Positions 9,248 through 19,799 of a stretch of 64,000 nt of DNA are shown here, one piece after another. The DNA is taken from positions 3,422,001 through 3,486,000 of the forward strand of contig NZ_CP074380.1 of assembly GCF_022695595.1 (NCBI RefSeq), in the 5' to 3' direction. How positions within the stretch are numbered: the stretch's first letter is position 1; each line of letters opens with the position of its first letter. Source of the DNA: Streptomyces sp. MST-110588 (lineage in GTDB: Bacteria; Actinomycetota; Actinomycetes; Streptomycetales; Streptomycetaceae). The translations under genes were made by a program, and so were the position numbers. The notes beneath the pieces were generated by a model. The model ran no database searches and was not told where the DNA came from. It saw only the letters and a program-made list of their open reading frames with translations.

Positions 9248-9730
9248 CTAAGCGGCCGTCGCCCCCGCCTCGTCGTCGTCCTCCGGCAGCTTGCAGACCC
9301 GCTCCAGGAAGATCGCCGCGAGCACCACCGCCGCGCCCGCCAGCACCGAGAACCCCGCGTAGATGGCCTGGTCCCGGCGCGCCTGCACGTCCAGCCCGGT
9401 GGTCACCAGGAAGACCCCGACCCCGCCGTACAGCCCGGCGACCAGCGACGCCACCAGCGCGCTGGCCTGCCCGAAGACCACCGCGCGGGCCGCCACCAGC
9501 GGATCGACGCCCTTGGCCCCCGGCCGCCGCTCGCGCTGTGCCCGCAGCCGCGAGCGCAGGGAGAGCGCCGTCGCGGCGAGTACGGCGGCGATCAGTGCGA
9601 GCACGACCGGGGCCGCCAGCGGAACGCCCGGCAGCGTGCCGAGCGAGTCCCACAGCCGGGCGCCCGCCCACGCCAGCACGCCGGCCACCAGGAACAGCCC
9701 GACCAGCACCTTGACATGTAGCTGCTTCAC
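9248..9730 (-). CDS. DUF3180 membrane protein
   Basis: A 160-aa integral membrane protein with four hydrophobic segments (LVGLFLVAGVLAWAGARLW, a second near 35-55, a third near 88-105 and the last near 125-145). It matches the actinobacterial DUF3180 family, which typically follows folK. The function is unknown. It ends the folate operon on the minus strand after a gap of about 120 bp. Confidence 0.85.
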   Translation of the reverse strand: MKQLHVKVLVGLFLVAGVLAWAGARLWDSLGTLPGVPLAAPVVLALIAAVLAATALSLRSRLRAQRERRPGAKGVDPLVAARAVVFGQASALVASLVAGLYGGVGVFLVTTGLDVQARRDQAIYAGFSVLAGAAVVLAAIFLERVCKLPEDDDEAGATAA

Positions 9731-9847
9731 CGAGCGCTCGCCTCGACCCTCATATCGCTCACGTCACCCACGCCGTCCACGTCCCGCGCGGCTTCCCGCG
9801 TCCCGTTACCTGCCGAAGCCCGCCGGAACCCGCGCAGAGCCCAACGA

Positions 9848-10453
9848 CTACTCCGGCAGCCGCAGTTCCAGGTCAGCCCGCGGCGTCACGCCTTCCCTGC
9901 CGACCGACGCCAGCAGCTCCGCGACCCGGCCACGGCCCGGAACCTCGGCCTCCGGATCCACGTCGTACCACGGCACGAGCACGAAAGCACGCTCGTGCGC
10001 CCTGGGGTGCGGCAGCGTCAGCGCCGGGTCGTCCGAGACGACGCCCTGGTACGTGAGGATGTCCACGTCGATCGTGCGCGGGCCCCACCGCTCGTCGCGC
10101 ACCCGCTCGAAGGCTTCCTCGATCGCGTGCCCGCGCTCCAGCAGCGACCCCGGCGGCAGCGTCGTCTTGATGAGCACCACCGCGTTGAAGTACGAAGGCT
10201 GCGAGCCGGGGTCCACGCCCCACGGCTCGGTCTCGTACACCGGGGAGACCGCCTTGACCCGCACGCCCGGGGTGTCCTCCAGGGCGTCGACGGCGCCCTG
10301 GATCGTCTCCAGGCGGTTGCCGAGGTTGCTGCCGAGCGAGATCACGGCCCGTTTGGGGTTGGAGAGCGTCATGTCCGCGGCGTCCACCTGCTGCACCACT
10401 GAGGCGGGCACCGGCTGTACGGTCGGGTCGCTGGAGGGGAGGGTGGGCTTCAT
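9848..10453 (-). CDS. folK: 6-hydroxymethyl-dihydropterin pyrophosphokinase
   Basis: A 201-aa HPPK that transfers pyrophosphate from ATP to 6-hydroxymethyl-7,8-dihydropterin in folate synthesis. Diagnostic segments: AVISLGSNLGNRLETIQGA at the N-terminus, SPVYETEPWG, and RWGPRTIDVDIL with the Mg/ATP-binding Asp pair. The first 35 residues are a family-atypical leader. The start codon overlaps the folB stop (ATGA), so translation is coupled. Confidence 0.95.
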   Translation of the reverse strand: MKPTLPSSDPTVQPVPASVVQQVDAADMTLSNPKRAVISLGSNLGNRLETIQGAVDALEDTPGVRVKAVSPVYETEPWGVDPGSQPSYFNAVVLIKTTLPPGSLLERGHAIEEAFERVRDERWGPRTIDVDILTYQGVVSDDPALTLPHPRAHERAFVLVPWYDVDPEAEVPGRGRVAELLASVGREGVTPRADLELRLPE

Positions 10454-10808
10454 ACTCGGCTCCGGGTGATGGTGATGGTCACGTCATCAAAGGGAACGGT
10501 GATCGGGGCGTCCGGCTTGTGGACCACCACCTCGACCTCCTGCACCCCCTCGTGCTTGAGGCACTGGCCGGCGATCCGCTCCGCGAGCGTCTCGATGAGG
10601 TCGACGGGCTCGCCTTCGACGATGGCCACGACCTCCTCCGCCACGACGCCGTAGTGAACGGTCTTCGCGAGATCGTCGGAGGCAGCCGCCGGGCGGGTGT
10701 CCAGGCCGAGCACCAGGTCCACGATGAAGGTCTGGCCCTCCTCGCGTTCCCGGGGAACACCCCGTGGTGCCCACGTGCCTTCAGCCCACGCAGCGCGACA
10801 CGATCCAC
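10450..10808 (-). pseudogene. folB: dihydroneopterin aldolase, apparent frameshift
   Basis: FolB converts dihydroneopterin to 6-hydroxymethyl-dihydropterin and glycolaldehyde. The N-terminus (VDRVALRGLKARGHHGVFP, from GTG 10808) is in one frame; the rest (REREEGQTFIVDLVLGL, then ETLAERIAGQCLKHEG and the KPDAPI segment) is in another. Reading across requires one extra C in the coding-strand run that corresponds to the four G at 10752-10755. With that base the product is a normal-length aldolase of about 119 aa. Since folB is needed for folate synthesis and every flanking folate gene is intact, a sequencing error is likelier than a null mutation. It overlaps folK by four bases. Confidence 0.85.
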
Positions 10809-11195
10809 GCGAATCACACTCCCACTGGTCCCACTGGCACCTCTGGTACCACTGATCGTCGGAATTCCGGGCGGCCACCGAAGTGATCCGGAGTGCCGCC
10901 CCGCCATCGAATCTACCTGCGGGCACCGACAGCGCTTACCCACGGGGCCACGGGCCAGGGCACCGCCCGGCTGCCGGACGGCGCCGGAGCGTGTCCGCGC
11001 GGCTCCTTCCCCGCGCCCGCCCGCCCCACCCCTACCCGGTCACCACTTGGCTCGAACGGGTGCGCCCGCAGCGCGCCGCTGACGTCCGCCGCTGACGCCG
11101 AAGCCCACTTCCGGCGGCCTCCCGCCCCGTCCGCGGCCCCGTCCGCCGCAGCCTTGTTCACACCCGGCTGTCCTGTTCACACCGGGCTGTCCTGT
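10809..11195. other. intergenic region between folB and NTF2-like gene
   Basis: Nearly 390 bp without a supportable gene. GC-rich, with a short tandem repeat near 11155-11210 (TGTTCACACC plus a GGCTGTCC-like segment, about three copies) close to the stop of the upstream gene. No terminator with a T-run is seen, so the folate genes may still be one transcript. Confidence 0.55.
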
Positions 11196-11690
11196 TCACA
11201 CCCCGCCGACAGGACCGACAGGACCGGCCGGCCCGCCGTCCCCGTCCTCCCCCTCCTCCCCGTCCTGGTCGTCGCGATCCGCCAGCACCGGCGACCCGTG
11301 GTGCGACCACACCCGCCAGCCCTCTTCCGTACGCCGGAAGACGTTCGTCGCCACCACGAGCTGGCCGATCAGCGGCCCGACCGTGCCGTCCGCCTCGGCG
11401 GGCCCGCCGCTGAGGATGTTCTCGGTACAGGTCACCAGCGCCGTGTCCCCCATCACATCGATCTCCACGTCGGTCAGGAAGAACTGGATGTACTCGGTGT
11501 TCGCCATGATCAGCGCGTACGAGCGCAGCACCTCGCCACGCCCGCGCAGCACCGGCCACCCCGGGTGCACCACGCTGACCTGGCCGTCCATCCACAGCGC
11601 GGACATCGCCTCGTGATCGCCGCGCTCCATGGCCTCGTACAGGTCCCGGTTCGCCTGCTCGACCAGCTCGATGTCCGTACGGGGGCTCAC
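11196..11690 (-). CDS. NTF2/SnoaL-like domain protein
   Basis: A 164-aa protein with a single alpha+beta cone domain: helix EQANRDLYEAMERGD, then ALWMDGQVSVVHPGWPVLRG and a strand-rich C-terminal half ending GWRVWSHHGSP, as in nuclear transport factor 2-like folds. The last 30 residues are Asp/Gly/Glu-rich. It overlaps folP by four bases (ATGA), so it is translated with the folate genes. The fold binds small molecules in other proteins; a pterin-related role is only a guess from context. Confidence 0.8.
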   Translation of the reverse strand: MSPRTDIELVEQANRDLYEAMERGDHEAMSALWMDGQVSVVHPGWPVLRGRGEVLRSYALIMANTEYIQFFLTDVEIDVMGDTALVTCTENILSGGPAEADGTVGPLIGQLVVATNVFRRTEEGWRVWSHHGSPVLADRDDQDGEEGEDGDGGPAGPVGPVGGV

Positions 11691-12544
11691 ACCGCCCCCT
11701 CTACGGCACGGGCCACCCGCACCGCGTCCGCACTCGCGCGCACCTCATGGACACGTACCGCCCAGGCGCCCTCGCGCGCCACCAGCGCCGTGACCGCCGC
11801 GGTCGCCGCGTCCCGCTCCCGGGCCGGCGGCGGCGCGGTCTGCTCACCGCCTGCCAGCACCCGGCCAAGGAACCGTTTCCGCGAGGCGGCCACCAGCAGC
11901 GGCCTCCCCAGCGCCCGCAGCGCGGTCAGGTGCGCGAGCAGCGTCAGGTCGTGCGGCGCCGCCTTCGCGAAACCCAGCCCCGGGTCGATCACGGTCCGCT
12001 CGGGGTCGATACCCCCGGCCACCGCGCGGTCCAGGCTGCGCCCCAGCTCCTCCACGACCTCCGCGACCACGTCGCCGTACACCGCGCGGTTGTTCATGTC
12101 GATGGACTGGCCGCGCCAGTGCATCACCACGAACGGGACGCCCGCCGCGGCGACCACCGGGATCATCGCCGGATCCGCGGCGCCCGCGCTCACGTCGTTG
12201 ACCAGCCGCGCGCCGGCTTCCACGGCGCGCTCGGCGACCGACGCCCGCATCGTGTCCACCGACACCACGGCCCCGGCCGCCACCAGCTCCCGTACGACGG
12301 GGACGACCCGGCGCAGCTCCTCCGCCTCGTCCACCCGGGCCGCGCCCGGCCGCGTCGACTCGCCGCCGACGTCCACCAGGTCGGCGCCCTGCGCGACCAG
12401 GTCCAGGCCGTGCTTGACGGCGAGTTCGGTGTCGAACCACTGCCCGCCGTCGGAGAAGGAATCGGGCGTCACGTTCACCACGCCCATCACCGCGCAGCGG
12501 TCCCAGTCCGGAAGTCCGGCCACCCGGCCGCGCAAGGTACTCAT
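11687..12544 (-). CDS. folP: dihydropteroate synthase
   Basis: A 285-aa enzyme that condenses hydroxymethyl-dihydropterin pyrophosphate with p-aminobenzoate; the sulfonamide target. TIM-barrel signatures in order: VMGVVNVTPDSFSDGG (loop 1), DLVDVGGESTRPGA (loop 2), SVDTMRASV, LVNDVSAG, IDPGLGFAK and the loop-7 ASRKRFLGR. It is the first gene of the minus-strand folate operon and overlaps the NTF2-like gene. Confidence 0.96.
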   Translation of the reverse strand: MSTLRGRVAGLPDWDRCAVMGVVNVTPDSFSDGGQWFDTELAVKHGLDLVAQGADLVDVGGESTRPGAARVDEAEELRRVVPVVRELVAAGAVVSVDTMRASVAERAVEAGARLVNDVSAGAADPAMIPVVAAAGVPFVVMHWRGQSIDMNNRAVYGDVVAEVVEELGRSLDRAVAGGIDPERTVIDPGLGFAKAAPHDLTLLAHLTALRALGRPLLVAASRKRFLGRVLAGGEQTAPPPARERDAATAAVTALVAREGAWAVRVHEVRASADAVRVARAVEGAV

Positions 12545-12684
12545 GAGCCCAGCCTAGGCCGACCGCGTACGAGTACCGCATCCACCGGGGGGCCGGGCTC
12601 CCATTGTGCTGCCCGGCCCCCACGTTGCTCCCTGAACTCCCTGAGCTGCCCGCTGCGCTCCCCGGGCTGCCCGCCGTGCTCTTT

Positions 12685-14529
12685 TTAAGCCGCCCGCTCC
12701 ACCGTGCTCTGTGCGATCGGCGTGACCGTGTGGACGCACGGCTGCGGCTCGGCCTTGTTCTTACGCCGCAGCACCCGCGGCAGCCGCAGGTCCAGGTAGC
12801 CCTCCGCCTGCATGGTGGCCAGGCCGATGCGCGGGATGTCCCGGCTGTTGCGGAAGACCACGAAGCGCGGCTCCCAGCGTGGCTGGAACTTGTCGTTGAA
12901 CTTGTAGAGCGACTCGATCTGGTACCAGCGGGAGAGGAAGAGCAGCGTGGCGCGCGAGATCCGCATCACCGGGCCGGCACCCAGCTTCTCGCCGCGCTCC
13001 AGGTAGGAGCGGAAGACCGCGAAGTTCAGCGAGAGGTGCTTGATCCCGAGCTCCGGTGCGGCCTGGAGCGCGGCCACGATCAGCAGCTCGTTCATGCCGG
13101 GGTCGGCGCTGCGGTCGCGTCGCATCCGCTCCAGCGACATTCCGTCCTTGCCCCAGGGCACGAAGTACTGCATCGCCTTCAGGTCACCGAACCGGCCGGG
13201 CTCCTCGCCCTCCGCCGGGGCCAGGTGAGCGGTGGCGATCACCGCGTCGCTGTCCTTTTCCGCGTCGATGCGCCCCAGCGCCATGGAGAAGCCGCGCTCG
13301 TCGTCGGTGTCCCGCCAGGCGTCGGCGGCCTCCTGGATACGGGCCAGCTCCTCCGGCGTCAGGTCGCGCACCCGGCGCACCCGGGTCTCGTACCCGTTGC
13401 GCTCGATGCGCTTGACCATCTGGCGTACGTTGCGCATCGCGCGGCCGGTCAGGGTGAAGTCGGCGACGTCCACGATCGCCTCGTCCCCCAGCTCCAGCGC
13501 GTCCATGCCGGTCTCACGGGTCCAGACCTGGCCGCCGGTCTCGCTGCATCCGTGCACCGCGGGGGTCCAGGAGTGGGCCCGCGCCTCCTCCATGAAGCGC
13601 TCGATCGCGCCCGGCCATGCCTCCACATCTCCGATCGGGTCGCCGCTGGCGAGCATCACGCCCGATATGACCCGGTAGCAGACCGCGGCCTTGCCGGTCG
13701 GCGAGAAGACCACGCCCTTGTCGTCGCGGAGCGCGAAGTACCCCAGGGAGTCCCGGCCGCCGTGCTTGGCGAGCAGCTCACGCAGCCGCTCCTCGTCCTC
13801 CTGCGTCAGGCGGGCCGCCGGGTGCTCGGGGCGGAAGGCCAGGTAGGCGGTGGTGGCGACGGTCAGCAGGCCCAGGGCGCCCAGGGAGTAGCCGACGGTG
13901 TAGTCGACGTGGTGGGTGTAGCGCAGCGGGCCCTCGAAGCCGAACAGACCCCACATGACGTGCTTGATCCGGTCCCACGCCGAAGGGTCGCCGATGATCT
14001 TGTGCGGGTGGGAGTTGACGATCACCAGGCCGAGGCCGAAGCTCACTCCGCCCAGGATCAGGAAGTTGGCCACCGCCTTCCAGCGGCTGCGCGGGTCGGG
14101 CAGCGCCGAGAACTGGCGCCGGTGCCACACCAGGAACACCAGCAGCGCGAAGGAGAGCACCGCTCCGAAACCGGAGTGCCGGTAGACGAGCTGAGCGGCG
14201 ATCCCCACCGGCAGCAGCGCCACGGCCGCCACCCAGGCGCGGCGCTTACGCCGTTTGAGCCCGTGGGCGAGCAGCAGGAGCAGGATGCCGACCACGATGG
14301 AGGCGGCGGCGGCCAGCGGACTCACCGCACCCGGGAGCACTTCCGCCAGGGCGTGCACCCGGCTGTGCCGGAACCGCGGGAAGATCCCTGCCGCCAGGTT
14401 CACCAGGCCGATGACCGCTCCGGCGGTGCCGACAAGAGGAGGTACGGACTCCGGACGAGGGCCGCGCAGCCAGCGTGTCGCACGCCACGCAACCTTCGTG
14501 GACTTTTCACCATCTAGCCTGTCAGACAT
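12685..14529 (-). CDS. MprF-like phosphatidylglycerol lysyltransferase domain protein
   Basis: A 614-aa membrane protein. Roughly residues 35-260 hold about six hydrophobic segments; residues 270-600 are the DUF2156/GNAT-like aminoacyl transfer domain (YFALRDDKGVVFSPTGKAAV, SGDPIGD, and a C-terminal SLYKFNDKFQPRWEPRFVVF typical of the family). MprF proteins transfer an amino acid, usually lysine, from tRNA to phosphatidylglycerol and flip the product, reducing surface negative charge. This one is shorter than classical two-domain MprF (about 850 aa), so the flippase half is reduced. No lysyl-tRNA synthetase domain is fused. The amino acid specificity is not visible. Confidence 0.85.
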   Translation of the reverse strand: MSDRLDGEKSTKVAWRATRWLRGPRPESVPPLVGTAGAVIGLVNLAAGIFPRFRHSRVHALAEVLPGAVSPLAAAASIVVGILLLLLAHGLKRRKRRAWVAAVALLPVGIAAQLVYRHSGFGAVLSFALLVFLVWHRRQFSALPDPRSRWKAVANFLILGGVSFGLGLVIVNSHPHKIIGDPSAWDRIKHVMWGLFGFEGPLRYTHHVDYTVGYSLGALGLLTVATTAYLAFRPEHPAARLTQEDEERLRELLAKHGGRDSLGYFALRDDKGVVFSPTGKAAVCYRVISGVMLASGDPIGDVEAWPGAIERFMEEARAHSWTPAVHGCSETGGQVWTRETGMDALELGDEAIVDVADFTLTGRAMRNVRQMVKRIERNGYETRVRRVRDLTPEELARIQEAADAWRDTDDERGFSMALGRIDAEKDSDAVIATAHLAPAEGEEPGRFGDLKAMQYFVPWGKDGMSLERMRRDRSADPGMNELLIVAALQAAPELGIKHLSLNFAVFRSYLERGEKLGAGPVMRISRATLLFLSRWYQIESLYKFNDKFQPRWEPRFVVFRNSRDIPRIGLATMQAEGYLDLRLPRVLRRKNKAEPQPCVHTVTPIAQSTVERAA

Positions 14530-14669
14530 TACTTTCCCGTCGCCCCGGTCGAGAGAACGTGCGAGTTCAGTCGCAGCATCTGGACTTTATGCGCCCTGTA
14601 TGACGGCGTTTCAGGGCCCGGGGTTCCATCCGCGGCCCGCCCCACCGGCCGCCCGGAAGAAAGCACGAC

Positions 14670-15785
14670 ATGGGTCTCACCAGCAAAAAAGTGCTGATCC
14701 TCGCCGTCTTGATCGCGGTGGCACTATTTGTCCTGACGATCTGGCTCTGGCCCCGCCTGTCGAAAGCCAACTGGCGCACGATCCTGGGCCGTATCGGACT
14801 CATGCTGGCCACCCAGCTCTCGATCTTCGCCTCGATCGGACTGGCGGCGAACAACGCCTTCGGTTTCTACGCTTCGTGGGCCGACCTTTTCGGCCAGGAA
14901 CAGCAGCCGGGTGTTGTCACGAATTACGAGACGGGCCCGAACGGCACCAAGCTGAAGATGCTGGGCACCGAGCGCGTGAGCGTCCCCGGGGGCCACAACC
15001 CCAAGGTCGGCGGGCGTATCGACCGGGTGCTCATCAGCGGCCAGCACTCCAAGCTGGCCAGCCCCGCCTTCGTCTACCTGCCGCCGCAGTACTTCCAGGC
15101 CAAGAACACCAAGCGGAAATTCCCCGCGTCCGTCGTGCTCACCGGTTACCCGGGCACCGCCCAGGCGCTCTACAAGAAACTGCACTTCCCGCAGACGCAG
15201 CACAAGCTCGTGGGCCAGAAGAAGATGCAGCCGACGATCCTGGTCATGCTGCGGCCGACCGTCGCGCCGCCGCGCGACACCGAATGCGTGGACGTCCCCA
15301 ACGGTCCCCAGGCCGAGACCTTCTTCGTGACGGACCTCCGCAAGAACATCGCCAGTCACTACCGGGTCGGCACCGATGCCAAGAACTGGGGCATCATAGG
15401 TGACTCCACCGGCGGCTACTGTGCCTTGAAGATGACCATGCGCCACCCCAAGGCGTTCTCCACCGCCGTGGCCCTCTCCGGCAGCTACAAGGCCCCTCTG
15501 GACGCCACGACCGGCGACCTCTTCGGCGGCAGCGCCAAGCTGGAGCGCGAGAACGACCTGATGTGGCGGCAGAAAAACCTTCCTGCACCGCCGGTGAACC
15601 TCCTGGTCACCACCAGTGAGCAAGGCGAGAGCAACTACAAGCAGACGCTGAAGTTCATCCGGCAGACCAAGTCGCCCTCGCGCATCTCCTCGATCATCCT
15701 GGACAGCGGAGGGCACAACTTCAACACCTGGCGGCGTGAGATCCCGGCTGCCCTGGAGTGGATGGGCGGCCACCTCCGGGCGTGA
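14670..15785 (+). CDS. membrane-anchored alpha/beta hydrolase (esterase family)
   Basis: A 371-aa protein. An N-terminal signal/membrane segment (about 8-24) and a second hydrophobic stretch (about 45-65) are followed by an extracytoplasmic hydrolase domain of the esterase D/antigen 85 superfamily: LPPQYF and FPASVVLTGYPG, nucleophile elbow GDSTGGYCA with Ser as nucleophile, and a C-terminal GGHNFNTWRREIPAAL supplying His. It is divergent from the mprF-like gene, so both may concern the cell envelope. A strong terminator follows. The substrate is unknown. Confidence 0.85.
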   Translation: MGLTSKKVLILAVLIAVALFVLTIWLWPRLSKANWRTILGRIGLMLATQLSIFASIGLAANNAFGFYASWADLFGQEQQPGVVTNYETGPNGTKLKMLGTERVSVPGGHNPKVGGRIDRVLISGQHSKLASPAFVYLPPQYFQAKNTKRKFPASVVLTGYPGTAQALYKKLHFPQTQHKLVGQKKMQPTILVMLRPTVAPPRDTECVDVPNGPQAETFFVTDLRKNIASHYRVGTDAKNWGIIGDSTGGYCALKMTMRHPKAFSTAVALSGSYKAPLDATTGDLFGGSAKLERENDLMWRQKNLPAPPVNLLVTTSEQGESNYKQTLKFIRQTKSPSRISSIILDSGGHNFNTWRREIPAALEWMGGHLRA

Positions 15786-15830
15786 CGGCCGGCGCCGCGC
15801 AAGCGTGACGAAACGATTCTTCTGACGTAC

Positions 15831-15886
15831 GGGGACGGGCGTGCCCGGCGGAGGGAAACCTCCCCGGCCACGCCCGTCCCGTTTTT
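15831..15886 (+). terminator. Rho-independent terminator
   Basis: A long GC-rich stem (GGGGACGGGCGTG pairing with CACGCCCGTCCC, plus an inner GGAGG/CCTCC part) closed by a GAAA-like loop and followed by TTTTT at 15882-15886. It lies about 45 bp after the hydrolase stop codon. Confidence 0.85.
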
Positions 15887-15967
15887 CCGCGCTCTCGCCC
15901 GCGGGCACCCTACGGCTCGTACGGGGGACCTGTTCCGAGCCCGTACGAGGCCCGTACGAGGCCTTCG

Positions 15968-16083
15968 CGCGCCACCGCCGCCCCGAGGCCCGTACGAGGA
16001 TGTCCCGCGCCCACCGCCGCCCCGAGGCCCGTACGAGGACGTCCCGCGCCCACCGCCGCCCCGAAGCCCGTACCGGGGCCCTC
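15968..16083. repeat. 39-bp tandem repeat, three units
   Basis: Three near-identical units of 38-39 bp (cgcgcccaccgccgccccga plus ggcccgtacgaggacgtcc) fill the gap between the convergent hydrolase and folE genes. The third is the most diverged. No coding function is evident. Confidence 0.85.
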
Positions 16084-16090
16084 CCGGCGC

Positions 16091-16696
16091 CTACCGCGCC
16101 AGTATCAGGCTCATCGCCTCGGCACGCGTCGTGGAGTCGCGGAGCTGCCCGCGCACCGCCGACGTCGTGGTCTTCGCGCCCGGCTTGCGTATGCCGCGCA
16201 CGGACATGCACATGTGCTCCGCCTCGATCACCACGATCGCGCCCCGCGCCTCCAGGATGCGCATCAGGGAGTCGGCGATCTGCGTGGTCAGCCGCTCCTG
16301 CACCTGCGGGCGGCGGGCGAAGACCTCCACCAGGCGCGCCAGCTTGGACAGGCCCGTGATCTTGCCGGTGTCCGCGGGGATGTAGCCGACGTGCGCGACG
16401 CCGTGGAACGGCAGCAGGTGGTGCTCGCACAGCGACACGATCTCGATGTCCTTCACCAGGACCATCTCGTCGTGTCCGAGGTCGAACGTCGTGGTCAGGA
16501 CGTCCTCGGGGGCCTGCCGCAGACCGGCCAGGATCTCCTTGTACGCGCGCGCCACCCGCGCCGGGGTCTCCAGCAGCCCCTCGCGGTCGGGGTCCTCACC
16601 GACGGCGATGAGGAGTTCCCGTACGGCGTTCTCGGCTCGCTTCTCGTCGAACTCGCCGATCGTGCCGTCGCCGTCCAGCGTCACCGGGTCGGTCAT
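16091..16696 (-). CDS. folE: GTP cyclohydrolase I
   Basis: A 201-aa enzyme making dihydroneopterin triphosphate from GTP, the first folate step. Zinc and active-site residues are visible in [12 protein letters not shown] and in [10 protein letters not shown] (second Cys); the [20 protein letters not shown] and [12 protein letters not shown] segments are canonical. It lies downstream of ftsH on the same strand after about 150 bp. Confidence 0.96.
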   Translation of the reverse strand: MTDPVTLDGDGTIGEFDEKRAENAVRELLIAVGEDPDREGLLETPARVARAYKEILAGLRQAPEDVLTTTFDLGHDEMVLVKDIEIVSLCEHHLLPFHGVAHVGYIPADTGKITGLSKLARLVEVFARRPQVQERLTTQIADSLMRILEARGAIVVIEAEHMCMSVRGIRKPGAKTTTSAVRGQLRDSTTRAEAMSLILAR

Positions 16697-16733
16697 TACT
16701 GCCTCGTTCCTGTAGCGCCCGCACCAAAACGCG

Positions 16734-16778
16734 GAATACCGCGCCCCACAGGCTAAAACCTGTGAGACGCGGCATTCA
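16734..16778. terminator. hairpin between ftsH and folE
   Basis: An inverted repeat (GAATACCGCG with CGCGGCATTC, one mismatch, and an inner CACAGG/CCTGTG with a CTAAAA loop) lies about 75 bp downstream of ftsH and 40 bp upstream of folE. It could be a ftsH terminator or attenuator. There is no clear T-run, so confidence is moderate. Confidence 0.5.
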
Positions 16779-16850
16779 TTCCGGGGCCTTTGAGGGGCCC
16801 GGCGGAATCAGACGCGTACGGCCGCGCCGGCCGTGCCGCCGGCCGGCGGA

Positions 16851-18866
<2,016 letters not shown>

Positions 18867-19172
18867 CCATACGGAGCCGCTTAAGGCCCCGTCCCTCCTG
18901 CCACAGTGAGGCACAACAGCCCTGTGGAGGGCTGGTCGTGCGTACGGTGTATTACTGGCCCGAAAAAAGACTGACCTTCGGACGGTACCCCAGCATTGTC
19001 ACCCGACGCCGCCGCCCACGGTTAACAATGAAGCCTCGGATTCCGTTCTCCCTGCTCCAACGGCGGGAAGCCCCGCAGGGTTCCCGCCGCCCGGCAGGCG
19101 CCCGTACGGGCCACCACCGGCACACGACGGCGGCCCGGGGCGCGGCGGCGGTCCGGGGCGCGAGGGCCTGCC

Positions 19173-19757
19173 TCAGCCGCCGTACACGTGCGGCGCGAGC
19201 GTGCCGACGAACGGCAGGTTCCGGTACTTCTCCGCGAAGTCCAGGCCGTAGCCGACCACGAACTCGTTGGGGATGTCGAAGCCGATCCACTTCACGTCGA
19301 TGGCGACCTTGGCCGCCTCCGGCTTGCGCAGCAGCGTGCAGACCTCAAGGCTGGCGGGCTCCCGCGAGCCCAGGTTCGACAGCAGCCAGGACAGCGTCAG
19401 GCCGGAGTCGATGATGTCCTCGACGATCAGGACGTGCTTGCCCTTGATGTCGGTGTCGAGGTCCTTGAGGATGCGGACCACACCGGAGGACTGGGTGCCC
19501 GCGCCGTAGGACGACACCGCCATCCAGTCCATCGTGACGGGGGTGGACAGCGCCCGCGCCAGGTCCGCCATCACCATCACCGCGCCCTTGAGGACACCGA
19601 TGATGAGGAGGTCCCGGCCCGCGTACTCCGCGTCGATCTTCGCCGCCAGCTCCGCCAGCTTCGCGTCGATCTCTTCCTTGCTGATGAGTACCGACTGAAG
19701 ATCGGCGCCCATGTCCTTGTCGTCCACCCGTGCCACTCTCGCTCTGTTCGGTGCCAT
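19173..19757 (-). CDS. hpt: hypoxanthine phosphoribosyltransferase
   Basis: A 194-aa purine salvage enzyme that converts hypoxanthine or guanine and PRPP to nucleotides. The PRPP-binding loop [18 protein letters not shown] is unmistakable, as are [20 protein letters not shown] and the C-terminal [15 protein letters not shown] segment. ATG 19757 has AGGA about seven bases upstream; GTG 19736 would give the shorter N-terminus seen in many homologues. It is adjacent to tilS on the same strand, the usual tilS-hpt-ftsH order. Confidence 0.95.
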   Translation of the reverse strand: MAPNRARVARVDDKDMGADLQSVLISKEEIDAKLAELAAKIDAEYAGRDLLIIGVLKGAVMVMADLARALSTPVTMDWMAVSSYGAGTQSSGVVRILKDLDTDIKGKHVLIVEDIIDSGLTLSWLLSNLGSREPASLEVCTLLRKPEAAKVAIDVKWIGFDIPNEFVVGYGLDFAEKYRNLPFVGTLAPHVYGG

Positions 19758-19799
19758 GAGAGTCCTGCGACTCCTGAAGCGGGGCAGTTCTCGTCCGGC

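Noticed and set aside
12685..14529. Calling the gene full-length lysX/mprF with a lysyl-tRNA synthetase domain
   Set aside because: At 614 aa with no class II synthetase motifs it is only the membrane plus transferase part.
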